From Saccoglossus kowalevskii (Eukaryota > Hemichordata > Enteropneusta > Harrimaniidae), in assembly GCF_000003605.2 (NCBI RefSeq), contig NW_003148771.1, positions 107,100 to 159,163 of the forward strand: a stretch of DNA of 52,064 bases, read 5' to 3'. Within the stretch, counting starts at the first letter, position 1, and the number at the start of each line of letters is the position of its first letter. Below, piece by piece: positions 33,069 to 44,598 of the stretch. A model generated the notes under the pieces. That model worked only from the letters and a program-made list of their open reading frames with translations. It ran no database searches and was not told where the DNA came from. A program made the translations under genes and the position numbers.

Positions 33069-36000
33069 CTATAAAAAATGAAGAAGAACGTTTAAAAAGA
33101 TGCATTCCATCTTTATGATTTGTTTACACCGGGAGTGTATGTGTTATAAGCCTCTGCTTATTAGAGAATTTCATTGAACGAATACTCAGATGTGTAATAC
33201 CAGAACAGCTTTCAGTTCATGATAAATCATAGTCGAATGTATTCATCAACATACAGTACCAAACAACAATACTAAAAATTATATGTTCTTGTCAACATTG
33301 CATTGTTAAAGCGGGAGTGTCGTCACCTGCGCACGCGCGGGAATTGAGTTCCAAGCGACGATAACAACCACGTGGATAACAACAAACGCTTAGACGCTTG
33401 TTTGTAAACAATGACACGCTATAGCCATCTGACGCATGCGCAGGTGACCACTCCCCCGCTTTAAAGAGACAATAGCTGTAACTATGAATGCATCACATGA
33501 CCGATTTCAATGAAATGGCGACTATTTGATGCTTAGTTTTCACATCGCATGTTATATGACATTAGCATTGGTACGAACGCGTTGCCCACTTTGTGCCTAA
33601 TATAATATTTCAGCAAGTTTGTTTATCTTTATGTGGTCATATTTAAAAAAAAAAACCAGTAAATAGTATATAGTAAAAGAACACTCGGGAACCCGTCTAA
33701 TGCACCATTTTAAATATAGCAGAGCATTGTAACTACATCTAGACTTCACCGTGAGTTGCCTAGACTCGATTTTTAGTCTACTTAACCATTTAATAAATAT
33801 TAGTAGCTGCTGTTTCTGTTTGTTATACTGCCCTCAACGTTCTTTTATGGTTATACATCGGGACATGGACGTTTCATTTGTGCTAGGCGCCCTAGGCTGA
33901 GTCATCGTAGCACAGCGGAAAGAGAGAAGAGAGTGTCAAGATTACGCAGGTATGCCTGCATTTTTGTTGGACAACTGTAAAATATAACCTTGACCATCTG
34001 GTAACATGAGTTCGTTGAGTTCATTGTTCCTCATATATCGTCGCTGCCCTTAACGCCCAATAAAACACAGAGTTGCTGGTTACCTACCGCATACGTTACA
34101 CCCTTGCTGTCAACTGTCTTAATACCATTCTGAAATTAGAAATGAAATGTAACATTAGTTGTTGTAGGCTTTTACTGTTGTTTTTAAAAAGTTTTTTTTT
34201 TGTTTAGAGTTTAGAGTTTAAAAATAAATATAGTTAACATGTCATGATTCATCATATTATTAATTGTAGGTCCATTTCCGTCATCATGTACCGAAGTGCC
34301 AGTGCATCGATGTAATGTTTACTTGATTGTTGTGTTGGTTTAGGCACACAATGATCGATTATCATACACTGGGATTATTATTATTATTATTATTATTATT
34401 TATTTCAGGATAAAAAGCAAATAAAAAATCCCATAATAACACACAACGTAGAATATTACAAACAAACCAGCTACTAACACAATTTTCTGTACAATAGATT
34501 CGTCTTTGAAATAACATGAGCGCATTAAGGTACCAATAACAGTTCTGACTGGTATACAGACGATTAAAAAATGTGAATAACTCAATTTACGTCTTAATGC
34601 ACCAAATGTGGGAATGGAATGAGTTACAAACATTACACTCGCGCTACAGCCCCGCTCAAATCTCATTAAAATACGAAATTCTTTGTTGTATGCTACCCTT
34701 AGTCGGTGTATCAACAGATTTACGATGGTATACTGACCATAACTGTGAGCACTACATGCAGAACGCGCGAAACAAAGATAACATTATTACTAAAATTCTT
34801 AAACTTCCTAAGTAAGGTATTTTCTCTCATATAAAAAACTGTTTGTCACCAAGTTCATCATAGAAAGAATCGACTAAAATTCAACCCAAGTAAATATGAG
34901 TACTCTCACTTTATGTACGCACCATACGCATACTATTCACTTTATTCCATCACAAAACGTCCGAGGCTAATACCGGGGGTAAAGTGTAGTAGAGTGTGAG
35001 GAGCTGCTGTTGATAGTTTTTATTTTCGAGCTAGAACTAACCGCGAATGACCTCTATATCATATGCAACTGCGCCAGGGACAAATCACGAAACTGACTAT
35101 TGTGAAATTGCCGAGCATCAACCAATTTCCGTTGCCGAATTATTGACTCAACATATATCTAAAACTAGCGAACGTAAAATATAACTGGTTTCTTCAAAGT
35201 GTTTAGTATAATTTATTCTATAATGTTAAATTTGAGAAAAACTTTAAATACGCACATAACTACAATATCCACATTTGGGAATGAAATCGCCCCCAGAATT
35301 TCGGTGTCAATGTCAATAATGAATGATTGTGTAACCTACAGCGCCACGAACGCCATGTGCAATGATCATTCGCGTGACTGAAAGTATTAAAAAATAGTCG
35401 GAATAGTCAAAGTACAATTGCGAAATTGCTCGTCAGGTAAACATCTAGATAAACATTTACAAAACACATGTACTACCGTATTCGCTTGTATTCAAGCTTT
35501 CATTGGCAGATGATATATAGGTAGCATGCTTTGTAACTTTTAGAAAATGTCTGTTGCTGACTTAAACAAATAGTTCAACATTTTGTTACCTTCTTAGCTT
35601 TTGCAAACGCCCTCTTTCTTTTACAATTCCGCAGAGACTCTATTGAGGGTAAAATGTTAAACGGTGGCGCTAAAGCTGCACTGGAGTCGTAAAAGCTTAT
35701 CCACAAAGTAGATCTGGAGTACTTCCAATGTGTATCGGCGTCTTCCTGTCGATAAAAGATACAATTGTTTATAACTTCACGTGAATACATTGGGTCTTTA
35801 TTCGCTAATCCAACGCCAGTGACCCAAAAAGCTATACAATTAAACGCGTCATGTAGAGTAGAGTGTGTATGGAAAATGAAATGTATATATACACGTTATA
35901 ACAAATCTCGCCCGTAACTTTAAGGATGGTGGAACACAAACGCTGCCAATTTGTTTAAAGGATGGGTATTAAGTGTTTCATTAAAGCGACTTGTGGTCAC

Positions 36001-39000
36001 AGCTACGCAGGGGAGGCTCACAAAAATATAATGTTTAGATAGCGGCGACCAGTTTAGAGAGCTGCTAAAAGCCTGGTGTTTTGTTATAGGGAAGCAAACA
36101 AATGAGGAAACCAAATTATGTGTTCTGCGTGATTATAGTGCAATGACCTTTGTGAAGATAACGTACTATGTGCTACCATGATCTGTGTTTATTACTTCAG
36201 TGATGTGTTGTGCGCGATACAGGTAAAGACCAATCTGGGAACAGTAGAATTGCACACATGCGCAGTTCTAACGACAACGTAATTTAAAGGGCGGCAGTCG
36301 TCGTGCCGCGTCCTGTTTGATATGGGACTCATAGCGACGTGTACAACGCGTGTAAAATACATTGTTTGTTTACATGAAATTCGAACACGCGTTGCAGGAT
36401 GACCACCGCGCTTTAAATGTTATTTCTTAATTTTTGGTTACTAAACCGTATACTTCCAAGTCAGCAGTAGTTTTCAGTGCATTGCATAGTGTGTGCACTG
36501 CATTCAAAACACATACATTGTTACTTAATGAGTCTATGTGAAACACATACAATATTACTATTACTGATACATTTTTCGCGATTATATTATAATCTGTACC
36601 ATTTGAAGTCAAATTTTGTCACGTTTTACAAAATAAATCTGCATACCTTTTTGCATACTTTCCTAAGTTTTGAATAGAATCAGTAGGAAATAAATATGTT
36701 CATTTGATCCCGAATTAACAAAGATAGAACAATTCATAATAAGCAGCGTCTCGGCTGAAATATCCCCACTGCAATGGACTTTTCGATTAAAGAATTGAAG
36801 ATATCATCATGAAATGAACAAATCTAAGTGTGGTACAACCTACATATACACCAAGTATCAAAGCAGCCAGGAATGTAGTTTCAAGAAGAACTCAGTCGAA
36901 AAAATAAAAAAGTTGACGCGGACGACGATGGACATTCACTCACATGATAAGCTCAGCTCGACAAAGTCGACAGCAGAGCTAAACATTTGCAAAATTTTAC
37001 ATCCAGAATTTGGCAAGAACCAATATGGTATTCAAATGGTTAAACACGTGACAATCACCATTTAAGATGTGACGCACCAACACGTTTCATTTATACATCT
37101 TACCTCAATGCGGGTATAGGTGTTACTCATCATTGCTATCAGTATATTAAGGAGGACTATAATAGCTACAGAGTTGTAAAGAGCAAATAGCATGTATCCC
37201 ATTAAATCAGTAAACCAGTGCTCATCATCCGAATTTCGAAAAGATGACATATCCGATAAGCCAAACAATGTCCAAAACAAAGCGGTCACGGACTGGAGAA
37301 CTCTGTAACAAAGTACATATTTCATTTAAAACAGTAAGGGTTCCCAGTTCAACGAGTTGCATCAGTTGTATATGTAATGTATACATTGTACATGGGTGCG
37401 ACACGAATCGAATAAGAGTGGTTATTTGTTATTGCACTGGAACCCTATCATTCTCGGCCCTATCCATACTATTCACAGAAAATAATATCATACAACAGCG
37501 GAATCCCGGCACAAAGCAGCGTTCAGGCTGTTATTTGTATAGTATTATACACTAACAACGAATCGTTGACAGTAAATACAAAGAATAAAAAACAAAACCT
37601 TATCTTCTTACCCTGTAACCGATTCACTCTGGTCTGCGCATGATGGTTCCCCGCTGTCCAGACAGCTTTGAACCATCGACATGTACGAACCAAAATGGTA
37701 CACCTGGTGCATTCCAACGGAAAACGCCATCAGTACTAATATAAAAATCGACAGAAACTTAATGATATCTGTCCCCATTCGACCAAATGATATTTGCATT
37801 GGCCCAACTAATATGTGCACAACAGTTATGCGAACGAGGCTGAGAAAACTCATCGTCTTGGCTAAAGCAATGAGTGCTTCGCCAAATATCACCGTCTGGA
37901 CCACAGAGAATTGTTGGAGCTCGGTCAGCTCGAACGACGGAGAGTGATCCAATGAGGCCGAGCTTCCCATGAGCCTAGCAGCGACGTTGGATCGTTTGCG
38001 CCTCCTTGCAACAGTAATACCATCATCTCCTCCTCCTTGAAGTTGTAACTTCTCCTCTAGATCTTTTATGACAGCTGTGATGTTTGTGTTTAAGTTTTCC
38101 TGTTGCTGCATCACGTGGTCTAGTTTACTGTTCAAACAGGATAGATCTTCGCTCTCCCATGTCGTGGGGCATGTCCCAACGTCAAATTCACTGACTGTAG
38201 TGTCATTATTACGCTCACCCAAAACGGACGAGGTGTCTGGTTTTCCAAGGTAAATCTGTGCGAATATCAATAATAAATAATTTAGCTCTTATGGTTAGTT
38301 GTGCAGTGTAGTTGTGTTAAAATTTCCCTCTATAAGGGTGATGTATGCACGTTGATCGAAACATCTAGGACATTTCCACTCACACACCTCATGGTCACAA
38401 TGTCAGTGCCGTATATTGAATAAGGGAGGTGGAATTTATAGCATACAATTCTCTGCAAGGCGCATCGTTTAGCGTCATACTAAACATACAAGACCATTCA
38501 TTGTTTTCCCGTGGGCGAACGTAATAACATGCGTCTCAGATAAAAAAAAAAAATACACCTGTAATATCCAAATAGTTTGACATGTTATTGGTCTAAATAC
38601 ATTTCTACCCAAGATAAAACAGCCTTGAGGAAGCTTTCATACAAATCCTTGTCTCACGGATGTTTCGTTCAATGCGAGATTTCACATAATCTAATGATTT
38701 GATTTTGAATAAGAATTTCATTTTTTATACATAGTTCAATGTCGAAATGCCCAAAAATAGTTTCGCGTTTATTGTCACGTGACGATGCTATGGCCTCTGA
38801 TTTTCCCGTGTTTACGTTATATTTCAAGTATAACGCGAGATCTCTCAGTGAACGGAAAATGACCAATTTACCAAGACTGACTGGGGGATAACAAGTAAAC
38901 GCAAATTGATTAATGGGCTTATCCAGTATGAATCATTGGCTAATTACAGAAGTTCCGCAGCCATCCTAAGGACTACATTTATTATTGACGTAGATGTATT

Positions 39001-42000
39001 ACGTACCTGAATTACAAGTGAAATACGAAGCATAAGCCATACCCAATATAGTGTTAAATTAAAGTAGTCATAAAGCTTTCCCTGGGCATTGTATTTCAAT
39101 ACCCGATATCCTCCAACTTGTAACTCACGGATGTGCTTCCACGTGTAGGCTGGCAATCGCAGAATAAAAGCATAATCAAAACATTATTAATTGGTATGTT
39201 ATGTAATCACGTGCATTTTCTGCGGTTATCGAGACAGAGACACTAATATTTTTTTTGTGAAAGGTAACTACTCATTTGTAGTAACTATGTGCCTATGAAA
39301 ACATCAGCGCTTCAATTATGGAAATACTTGTAATTGTAAACACAGTCACTCTCCTAGTAGAGTGACTGTGTTGTGAATAATTCTATATACATCATTACGT
39401 CACATCCGATCGCAATAATGTGATTAACGGAGCGTATGCGGTTGCAAGGCTCAGAACAAATATGTATAATTTTACAAAAGTGAGTTTTGTAATAAAACAC
39501 GTCGGTGTTTTCTCCCACGTGCGCAACACAATTAAAACAACACTTTCTACATTTCATTATGTACTATACTCAGATACGTGTGTGTGGGGGGGGGGGGTAA
39601 TTGCTAAGATGTATATTGTATTTAACAAAAGATATACAACATCAATATCGTATTTGCGTAAAGTAATATATAAACTAATCGAAGACTACTAGGAGAACAC
39701 CATCAATTTTAATACGACATGCATAATTCAGTAAAGTACTAAAGAGGCTACGCAGGTTTTTTTACCTGCTACACATTACTCCCTTACCTACTATGAAAAG
39801 CACTATTTGAATCTCCACAATGGAAAATAGAAACTGTTCAGCCGACGTGGTCACTGGTTTCTCGTCACTCAAGCCAATTAAAAACAGTTCCACTAACGTG
39901 TAGCGTAGCTGGAAACTCTGAAGGCACAGCAGTAAGAGGAATGTTAGCATGGAAGCTACGCTACATAAGAACTTGACATAGGGGATCTTGAGAAGATTTC
40001 CCGGTCTAGCGGAGGGGTGCAAAATATAACAAATACTGATCACTGGGTAAAAGAACATCATGATGAGAGAGAATATCAGGGATTTCATGCTACCCTGATT
40101 TCTCCAATTGGTGAGTCCTTTATACCAAACTTCAACCAATCGATGTTGACAGTGAGCATGCGCAACAAACTGCAAACAAACAAACAAATATGCAAATAAA
40201 AAAGTTATATCATAATTGTGTTGTAGTGTAGTGTTTCCCGGTCACTGAGCATCTTACAACTTGAAGCATCGAAAAAATCACTGTTTGGTGAAGAATACAC
40301 ACTAAAGGCTGGTCTAACGTTTAAAATTGCATCCTGATTGAGGCATGGATATATCACGCATCATTATGGTATATGTCACTTACTTTCTTTTGGTCATAGT
40401 CTATCGCCCTTTTGACCTTATATGGCACCACTAGCTCGTCATCCGTGGTCATGTTGTGACCGTTAATGCTACCACTGCCAGAATAATCAGACTGATGCGT
40501 CAGTACCACGGTCTGCTCCTCCGTCGATTGCACAGACCCAAGAATGTCGGCCGCATACGTTTCACATTTATCGGCGAATTCCTCGTACTCGAATCGAAAT
40601 TCGAAATTGAGCATACTAAGTTGTCTCATTTTATGGCACAGTTTAAAAGCGTATTCGATGGGATCTTCCTGTGTGAGACTCATGTAAACCTCACTGGTCA
40701 ATGCCTTGTATAGTTGGAGAGAACCAACGGAATGCTCTAATGTTGACTCGTCTTTCGGTGATGCTAAATCTGAAGGGTTCGGTACCCTAGCGCCGTATTC
40801 TATGGTCAATAGTTTCAGTATATCGTAATTGTTATAATGCGCTGCTAAGACGACGGGTGTGACGTAAGGATGGAAGTCTGAATTTGATGCTCTGCAGTAT
40901 AGTCCACTCTGATATAAAACAAAAATAATCACAAAATTAAAAATTTATTTAAAAAAAGGTTGGCTTAAGGTACCAATGTTTTACAGAAAGAAGTAAAACC
41001 TATCGCTATTTTCCACGAACAAGTAACCTGAGTGAAAATGCTCTAAATTTCACTTATTAAAAAAATGAAATTCTGATGAATATGTTCATCCATATTTTCA
41101 GCCAATATTTTATCGAATGTGCCAATTATTGTAATAAACGGTTGGTATGTTTTATAAACGTATGTACGAGTAGTTTCAAACACTGATGACGCCCTCACTC
41201 CCGAAATAATTATGACTATGTTTATAAATATGAAATCATGCAACGGAAAGTGTGTATACGTTCCTTCTGGAGACAGTAGTTCTCGCACGAAAATGACACG
41301 TATACAGCTTAAACACATTTCCCATTGCGTGATTTACACGCAATTGGCCGGTCTCAACGAGATTTCGGCGGCCAGTTTCTGTTACGAGGAATTTTGTGTA
41401 TACACATATCCTAGACTCAAACAAACGTCTCTACTGATTTGTTTCATTCTATTGTTAACGTGCAAAAACTGTCACCGGAAGCTTGACGCCTCCAGCTAAG
41501 GATGAACTTGAATATAGAGTTTGAGTTGACACAATTAAGCTTACTTTAATCAGTTTATCCCAAGCCATGACTCATTATCTCTGAATTCTATCAATTCATA
41601 AAAAAAATACATCACATCCGTTCTCAAAACGATTTGTTCAAATGTAAACTTGTGATGTATGTCGATTAATCGATAGAAAGCTTTATTTAATAAAAACGTT
41701 CAGTTATGCCAATTACACTCTAAAATGGTTGCCATGCGAAGAGTAAAGAGAGAGATACATTACTTTACTCCGAATGAAATCAACACAGGTTTTGTTAATA
41801 ATTACATCAAAATTGAACTTATTTGCTCGGCTGTACATGAATACACAGGTAGTGACATTATTGTATTTGTTTCATAAATTTAGAGTTTTAACTAGGTTAT
41901 TCAGTTCATTTAAACGTACATACCCAACATATTCGTATAAATGCCCCACCTATGACTCTGTGTTTAGCCACAAGCGTAGGGGTGTTCTAGTGTTACACAC

Positions 42001-44598
42001 ACTGAATACATCATTGCTATAATTCGCGCCCTCCAGTGACGGGGTCCTTGTGTGACGTCAAAATGACGTATGTAGTGAAAACAATGTCGTTGAAATCAAC
42101 AACAAAATCTCTCAAAAACATCATTTCTATTGATGGACCACTTGAGATCAAAACGATATCGACTCTTAAACACGCTTCGTCGCCGGAGGATGCAAGTATA
42201 GAAAAGAAGAATTACTTAGAAGACCTACATGCCGAATAGTTAAAACTTAGATTCAGCTAATATTTCGTCATAATTTTCTTCCAGCTGAAGAATGCGACAT
42301 CATCCATAAATCACTGATGTGATACCGCGACAGAGTCAATATTGCGCAAACGCTCCATTGGCCTTAAAGGTAAAATAGTGTCCTAACTACAGCGTGTATC
42401 GTGAATTCAGTCTATCGTAAAACACAAACATTGTTTTGGTAGAACACATGGCAGTATTTATCCGAAGAAATAACAAAACGTTTTTTATTACTGCTGTTCG
42501 ACAATGCATATTAATAACTAAATTCATTAATTGTGATTTTTCGTGAACTAAAACAGTAGTTTTTGCAGCATACTGCATAGTATTCGTTTAAAGAAAAATG
42601 AAAAAAACATTAATACACACGTGCGGTGATTTTAGCACCAGAACATTTAGCGCGTATGTGTATTGATTTGATTCTTTGTTACGTCGACCGAATGTTTCAA
42701 GTTTATGGTAGATCATAATCCGACGTATTTGTCAACATACAGTGACACACAACAGTATTAAAGGGGAACCTTCCAAGCCCAGGGATTGCACCAAAGAATC
42801 ATGGGACACTATTGTTTATGTTGTTTACAAAGTAAATCTATCTTTTGTTATCCATTGTAATTTTAATCCAGAAATTTTTTGTGAGATTAGGTTTAACTGG
42901 CTATGCGAATAACTTTTTGAGCACGTTTAGTTCTCGATAAATACTTTAAGCTATGATTCATCGTAAAATCAAAATGATATTCTGCTGCAAGGTTGCGCGT
43001 ACAGGAAGATGCGGCAAGCATGAGCATTAGAGTTGCTGAGTATTTTATCGACCGAATACTGATGTGTGTGTGTATACTTTCAAATTACATGTAGAACAAA
43101 ATGAAATGGCAAAATAAATTTTATTTTCTTATAACTAGACGACTATCAATGTTTGTCCGACCCACGCGTTACTTTCACAGATCACAGCACCGGCGTAAAT
43201 ATCGATGTATTTATACGTGACGTAATATTACATACCTCCGGTGTTGATGATTGTCGTCTGACAAACGAACCGGAAGTTACTACAATATATTATTTGCACA
43301 CAAGTAGAATAGTCTATCAACCATATATGGTCATGAAATCCGTCGACCATTTTGTCAGAATGTGGCGTGTTCATTTTAAAGTTGCCATAATTTTCTTATT
43401 AGGACACGGAAGTGTAAAGGCCAGGTTGTGTCAGCAATTTATGGTTATGTTTCTACAAGAATAAATTTCCATATTTTTAACCTAATTGATACAATCTAAA
43501 AGGTTAAAGCGGGAGGGTCGTCACCTGCGCACGCGCGAGATTTGAGTCCCAAGCGACGATAACACACGCTAAAAACGCAAAGGCTCATGGGTAGACGCTT
43601 GTTTGTAAATGACACGCTATGGCCATATGACGTATGCTCAGGTGACGACTCCCCGGCTTTAAAATCAGCCTTGACAATTTCCGGTCAACAGGATGTGGTG
43701 GATGCCAGCCCATCGTTGTAGTTCGAATCCGTGGAAAGAAAATCAGTAAATTACTTGCTTTTGGGCTAGCCAGTGGGTATATAGTTTAATGACTTGATAG
43801 ATTGAAAAGGACAACAGGGAAAGGTTTTCAATTAAAAATTATTGTATTAGTTTGTGAGCAAATGTTGCAAGTTGTGTCGGAATTTCGCTCCAGGCATACC
43901 ACGTCGAAATATACAAAGAGTTATGAACGCGTGGTACCAACATTCGTCTGTGATGGCGTGAGTCAATGACTGTATGCGAACGCTGTATCAACATTGGAAA
44001 AACACCATTCTGATTCCGCGAAGAATTGGATAGCGAGTCATGAATTTATGAATTGAAAATAGAGTATTTGGTATTTACGATGAAATTATACAAAGAAAAC
44101 AGTTTCCCACATCATCGTACATGTTTTTATGTTCGTTTTATCATATTTCGAGGCTTTTTAAAATGTTGTGTTGTAATGTATGTTGTTGTGCAACTTTTAC
44201 TGAAATCATGTGAACATCATGAGCTATTTCATCTACTGAATCACTGTTGTAGATATTAAGACAATAAGAAGCCGCGACAGGGAAAATAAACTATCTAGTC
44301 GGAAAATATATGTACTAAAACTGTCAACAAGTGTTTGCTCATATGCATAAATCTATGTTACCAAAGCGCTTGATCACTATAAGGTGCGACTTAATGACCG
44401 TTATGCTCGATAACAACACTCGAATCTCTGAACGCGTCGCGTATAGAAAACAAATACACACACTTACGAGCAGCAGATTTCTGTGTTTCAAACTCTCACA
44501 GAGTACTTTAACTTCCGGTAACAGGTGGTTGTCAACGGCGCGTAGCAACGCGTCGCCATGTTTGATAGCTGGGTGGTAGGCAAGTAACTCCACTACGT
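32700..44598 (-). CDS. TRPC-family cation channel, divergent, 5' exon(s) missing
   Basis: Nine minus-strand exons (44468-44598, 40384-40908, 39788-40169, 39007-39149, 37612-38255, 37104-37302, 35590-35745, 34088-34129, 32700-33068) join in phase into 862 residues plus a split codon. Order: ankyrin region (HPAIKHGDALL; VTPVVLAAHYNNYDILKLL), the TRPC linker (SLTQEDPIEYAFKL), FVAHAHCQHRLVEVWY, S1 to S4, GPMQISFGRM before S5, pore helix ALFWTLFGLS, S6 with LLNILIAMMSN, a TRP box (HWKYSR), a proline-rich PPFNILPS, and a C-terminal TYATLMKELGHRYI segment like the calmodulin/IP3-receptor-binding region. It should form a calcium-permeable plasma-membrane channel gated by receptor/PLC signalling. A cysteine pair in the pore turret (SCLDSGEPSC) recalls TRPC1/4/5. 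Oddities: a large S3-S4 insert, loss of the zinc cysteines and a changed TRP box. The N-terminal exon was not found up to 52064. Confidence 0.9.
33180..33275. repeat. Dispersed repeat in TRPC intron (pair with 42670-42765)
   Basis: TCATGATAAATCATAGTCGA, GTATTCATCAACATACAGTA and CAAACAACAATACTAAA have diverged counterparts at 42670-42765 in the same order and orientation. Confidence 0.6.
33306..33464. mobile_element. TTAA-flanked MITE, family A, copy 3
   Basis: Ends TTAAAGCGGGAGTGTCGTCA and GGTGACCACTCCCCCGCTTT, TTAA on both sides. It lies in the TRPC intron between the last two exons. Confidence 0.82.
34088..34129 (-). CDS. TRPC exon: 42-nt microexon
   Basis: Acceptor ttctaatttcag, donor GCG|GTAGGT. 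It is 14 codons (NGIKTVDSKGVTYA), phase 0 on both sides. Joined to the next exon it gives TYATLMKELGHRYI, matching the family pattern (Y-x-x-V-M-x-x-L-V-x-R-Y). It may be alternatively used, since skipping keeps the frame. Confidence 0.65.
34374..34401. repeat. (ATT)n microsatellite
   Basis: About nine ATT/TTA repeats in a TRPC intron. Confidence 0.9.
35590..35745 (-). CDS. TRPC exon: TRP domain
   Basis: Acceptor atcttttatcgacag, donor AAG|GTAACA; 52 codons. EDADTHWKYSRSTLWISFYD corresponds to ADIEWKFARTKLWMSYFE of TRPC channels, followed by PPFNILPSIESL and a basic end. Confidence 0.9.
36284..36416. mobile_element. TTAA-flanked MITE, family B, copy 1
   Basis: Left end TTAAAGGGCGGCAGTCGTCG, right end GATGACCACCGCGCTTTAA, core GATATGGGACTCATAGCGAC. 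It lies in the TRPC intron upstream of the TRP-domain exon. Confidence 0.8.
36751..36983. mobile_element. Short rolling-circle-like (pearl/HINE-type) element, one core unit
   Basis: It is the single-unit relative of the element at 47201-48353. It starts CGGCTGAAATATCCCCACTG, has one copy of the core (AATTGAAGATATCATCATGA), a GACG-rich stretch (GACGCGGACGACGATGGACA), and a 3' hairpin AGCTCAGCT..AGCAGAGCT followed by AAA. It lies in a TRPC intron. Confidence 0.7.
37104..37302 (-). CDS. TRPC exon: pore and S6
   Basis: Acceptor tactttgttacag, donor GAG|GTAAGA. It encodes SVTALFWTLFGLSDMSSF (pore helix and filter region) and S6 ending LLNILIAMMSNTYTRIE. Confidence 0.92.
37612..38255 (-). CDS. TRPC exon: S3-S4 loop insert, S4, S5
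   Basis: Acceptor gatattcgcacag, donor ACAGG|GTAAGA. The first 115 residues or so are the unusual loop (two Cys, sequons NDT and NIT, coiled-coil-like stretch, RRRKRS). Then come S4 (FGEALIALAKTMSFLSLVRI), the conserved GPMQISFGRM, S5, and the cysteine pair of the pore turret. Confidence 0.9.
39007..39149 (-). CDS. TRPC exon: S2 end, S2-S3 linker, S3
   Basis: Acceptor ctgcgattgccag, donor CAG|GTACGT. It encodes YTWKHIRELQVGGYRVL, then LYDYFNLTLYWVWLMLRISL (S3). Confidence 0.88.
39788..40169 (-). CDS. TRPC exon: pre-S1, S1, start of S2
   Basis: Acceptor gtttgtttgtttgcag, donor TAG|GTAAGG. It starts FVAHAHCQHRLVEVWYKGL (family form FVAHPNCQQQLLTIWY) and includes PYVKFLCSVASMLTFLLLL (S1). Confidence 0.9.
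40384..40908 (-). CDS. TRPC exon: ankyrin end and N-terminal linker helices
   Basis: Acceptor ttttatatcag, donor AAA|GTAAGT; 175 codons, phase 0 on both sides. It contains VTPVVLAAHYNNYDILKLL, the LYKALTSEVYMSLTQEDPIE motif region and FEFRFEYEEFADKCETYAAD. Confidence 0.9.
42670..42765. repeat. Dispersed repeat in TRPC intron (pair with 33180-33275)
   Basis: TTTATGGTAGATCATAATCC, GTATTTGTCAACATACAGTG and CACAACAGTATTAAA align with the copy at 33180. Confidence 0.6.
43504..43662. mobile_element. TTAA-flanked MITE, family A, copy 4
   Basis: Ends TTAAAGCGGGAGGGTCGTCA and GGTGACGACTCCCCGGCTTT, TTAA on both sides. Confidence 0.82.
43721..43730 (+). promoter_or_regulatory. tRNA-type B box, possible SINE head
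   Basis: GTTCGAATCC matches the Pol III B box, about 35 bases after a weak A-box-like TGGATGCCAGC. I could not fold a tRNA or find a SINE tail, so this is only a hint of a tRNA-derived SINE. Confidence 0.2.
44468..44598 (-). CDS. TRPC exon: ankyrin repeat segment
   Basis: Acceptor tttttacattgcag, donor CTC|GTAAGTG. It encodes VVELLAYHPAIKHGDALLRA and on to ESLKHRNLLL. It starts with two bases of a split codon, so an upstream exon ending in phase 1 is required. Confidence 0.85.

Larger units (their letters stand above)
40909..44467. other. Longest TRPC intron
   Basis: I see no exon. The exons on either side join directly in phase 0. It contains the second copy of the dispersed repeat (42670-42765), a family A MITE (43504-43662), and possible SINE-like sequence near 43690-43730 with a GTTCGAATCC box. 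Confidence 0.55.
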
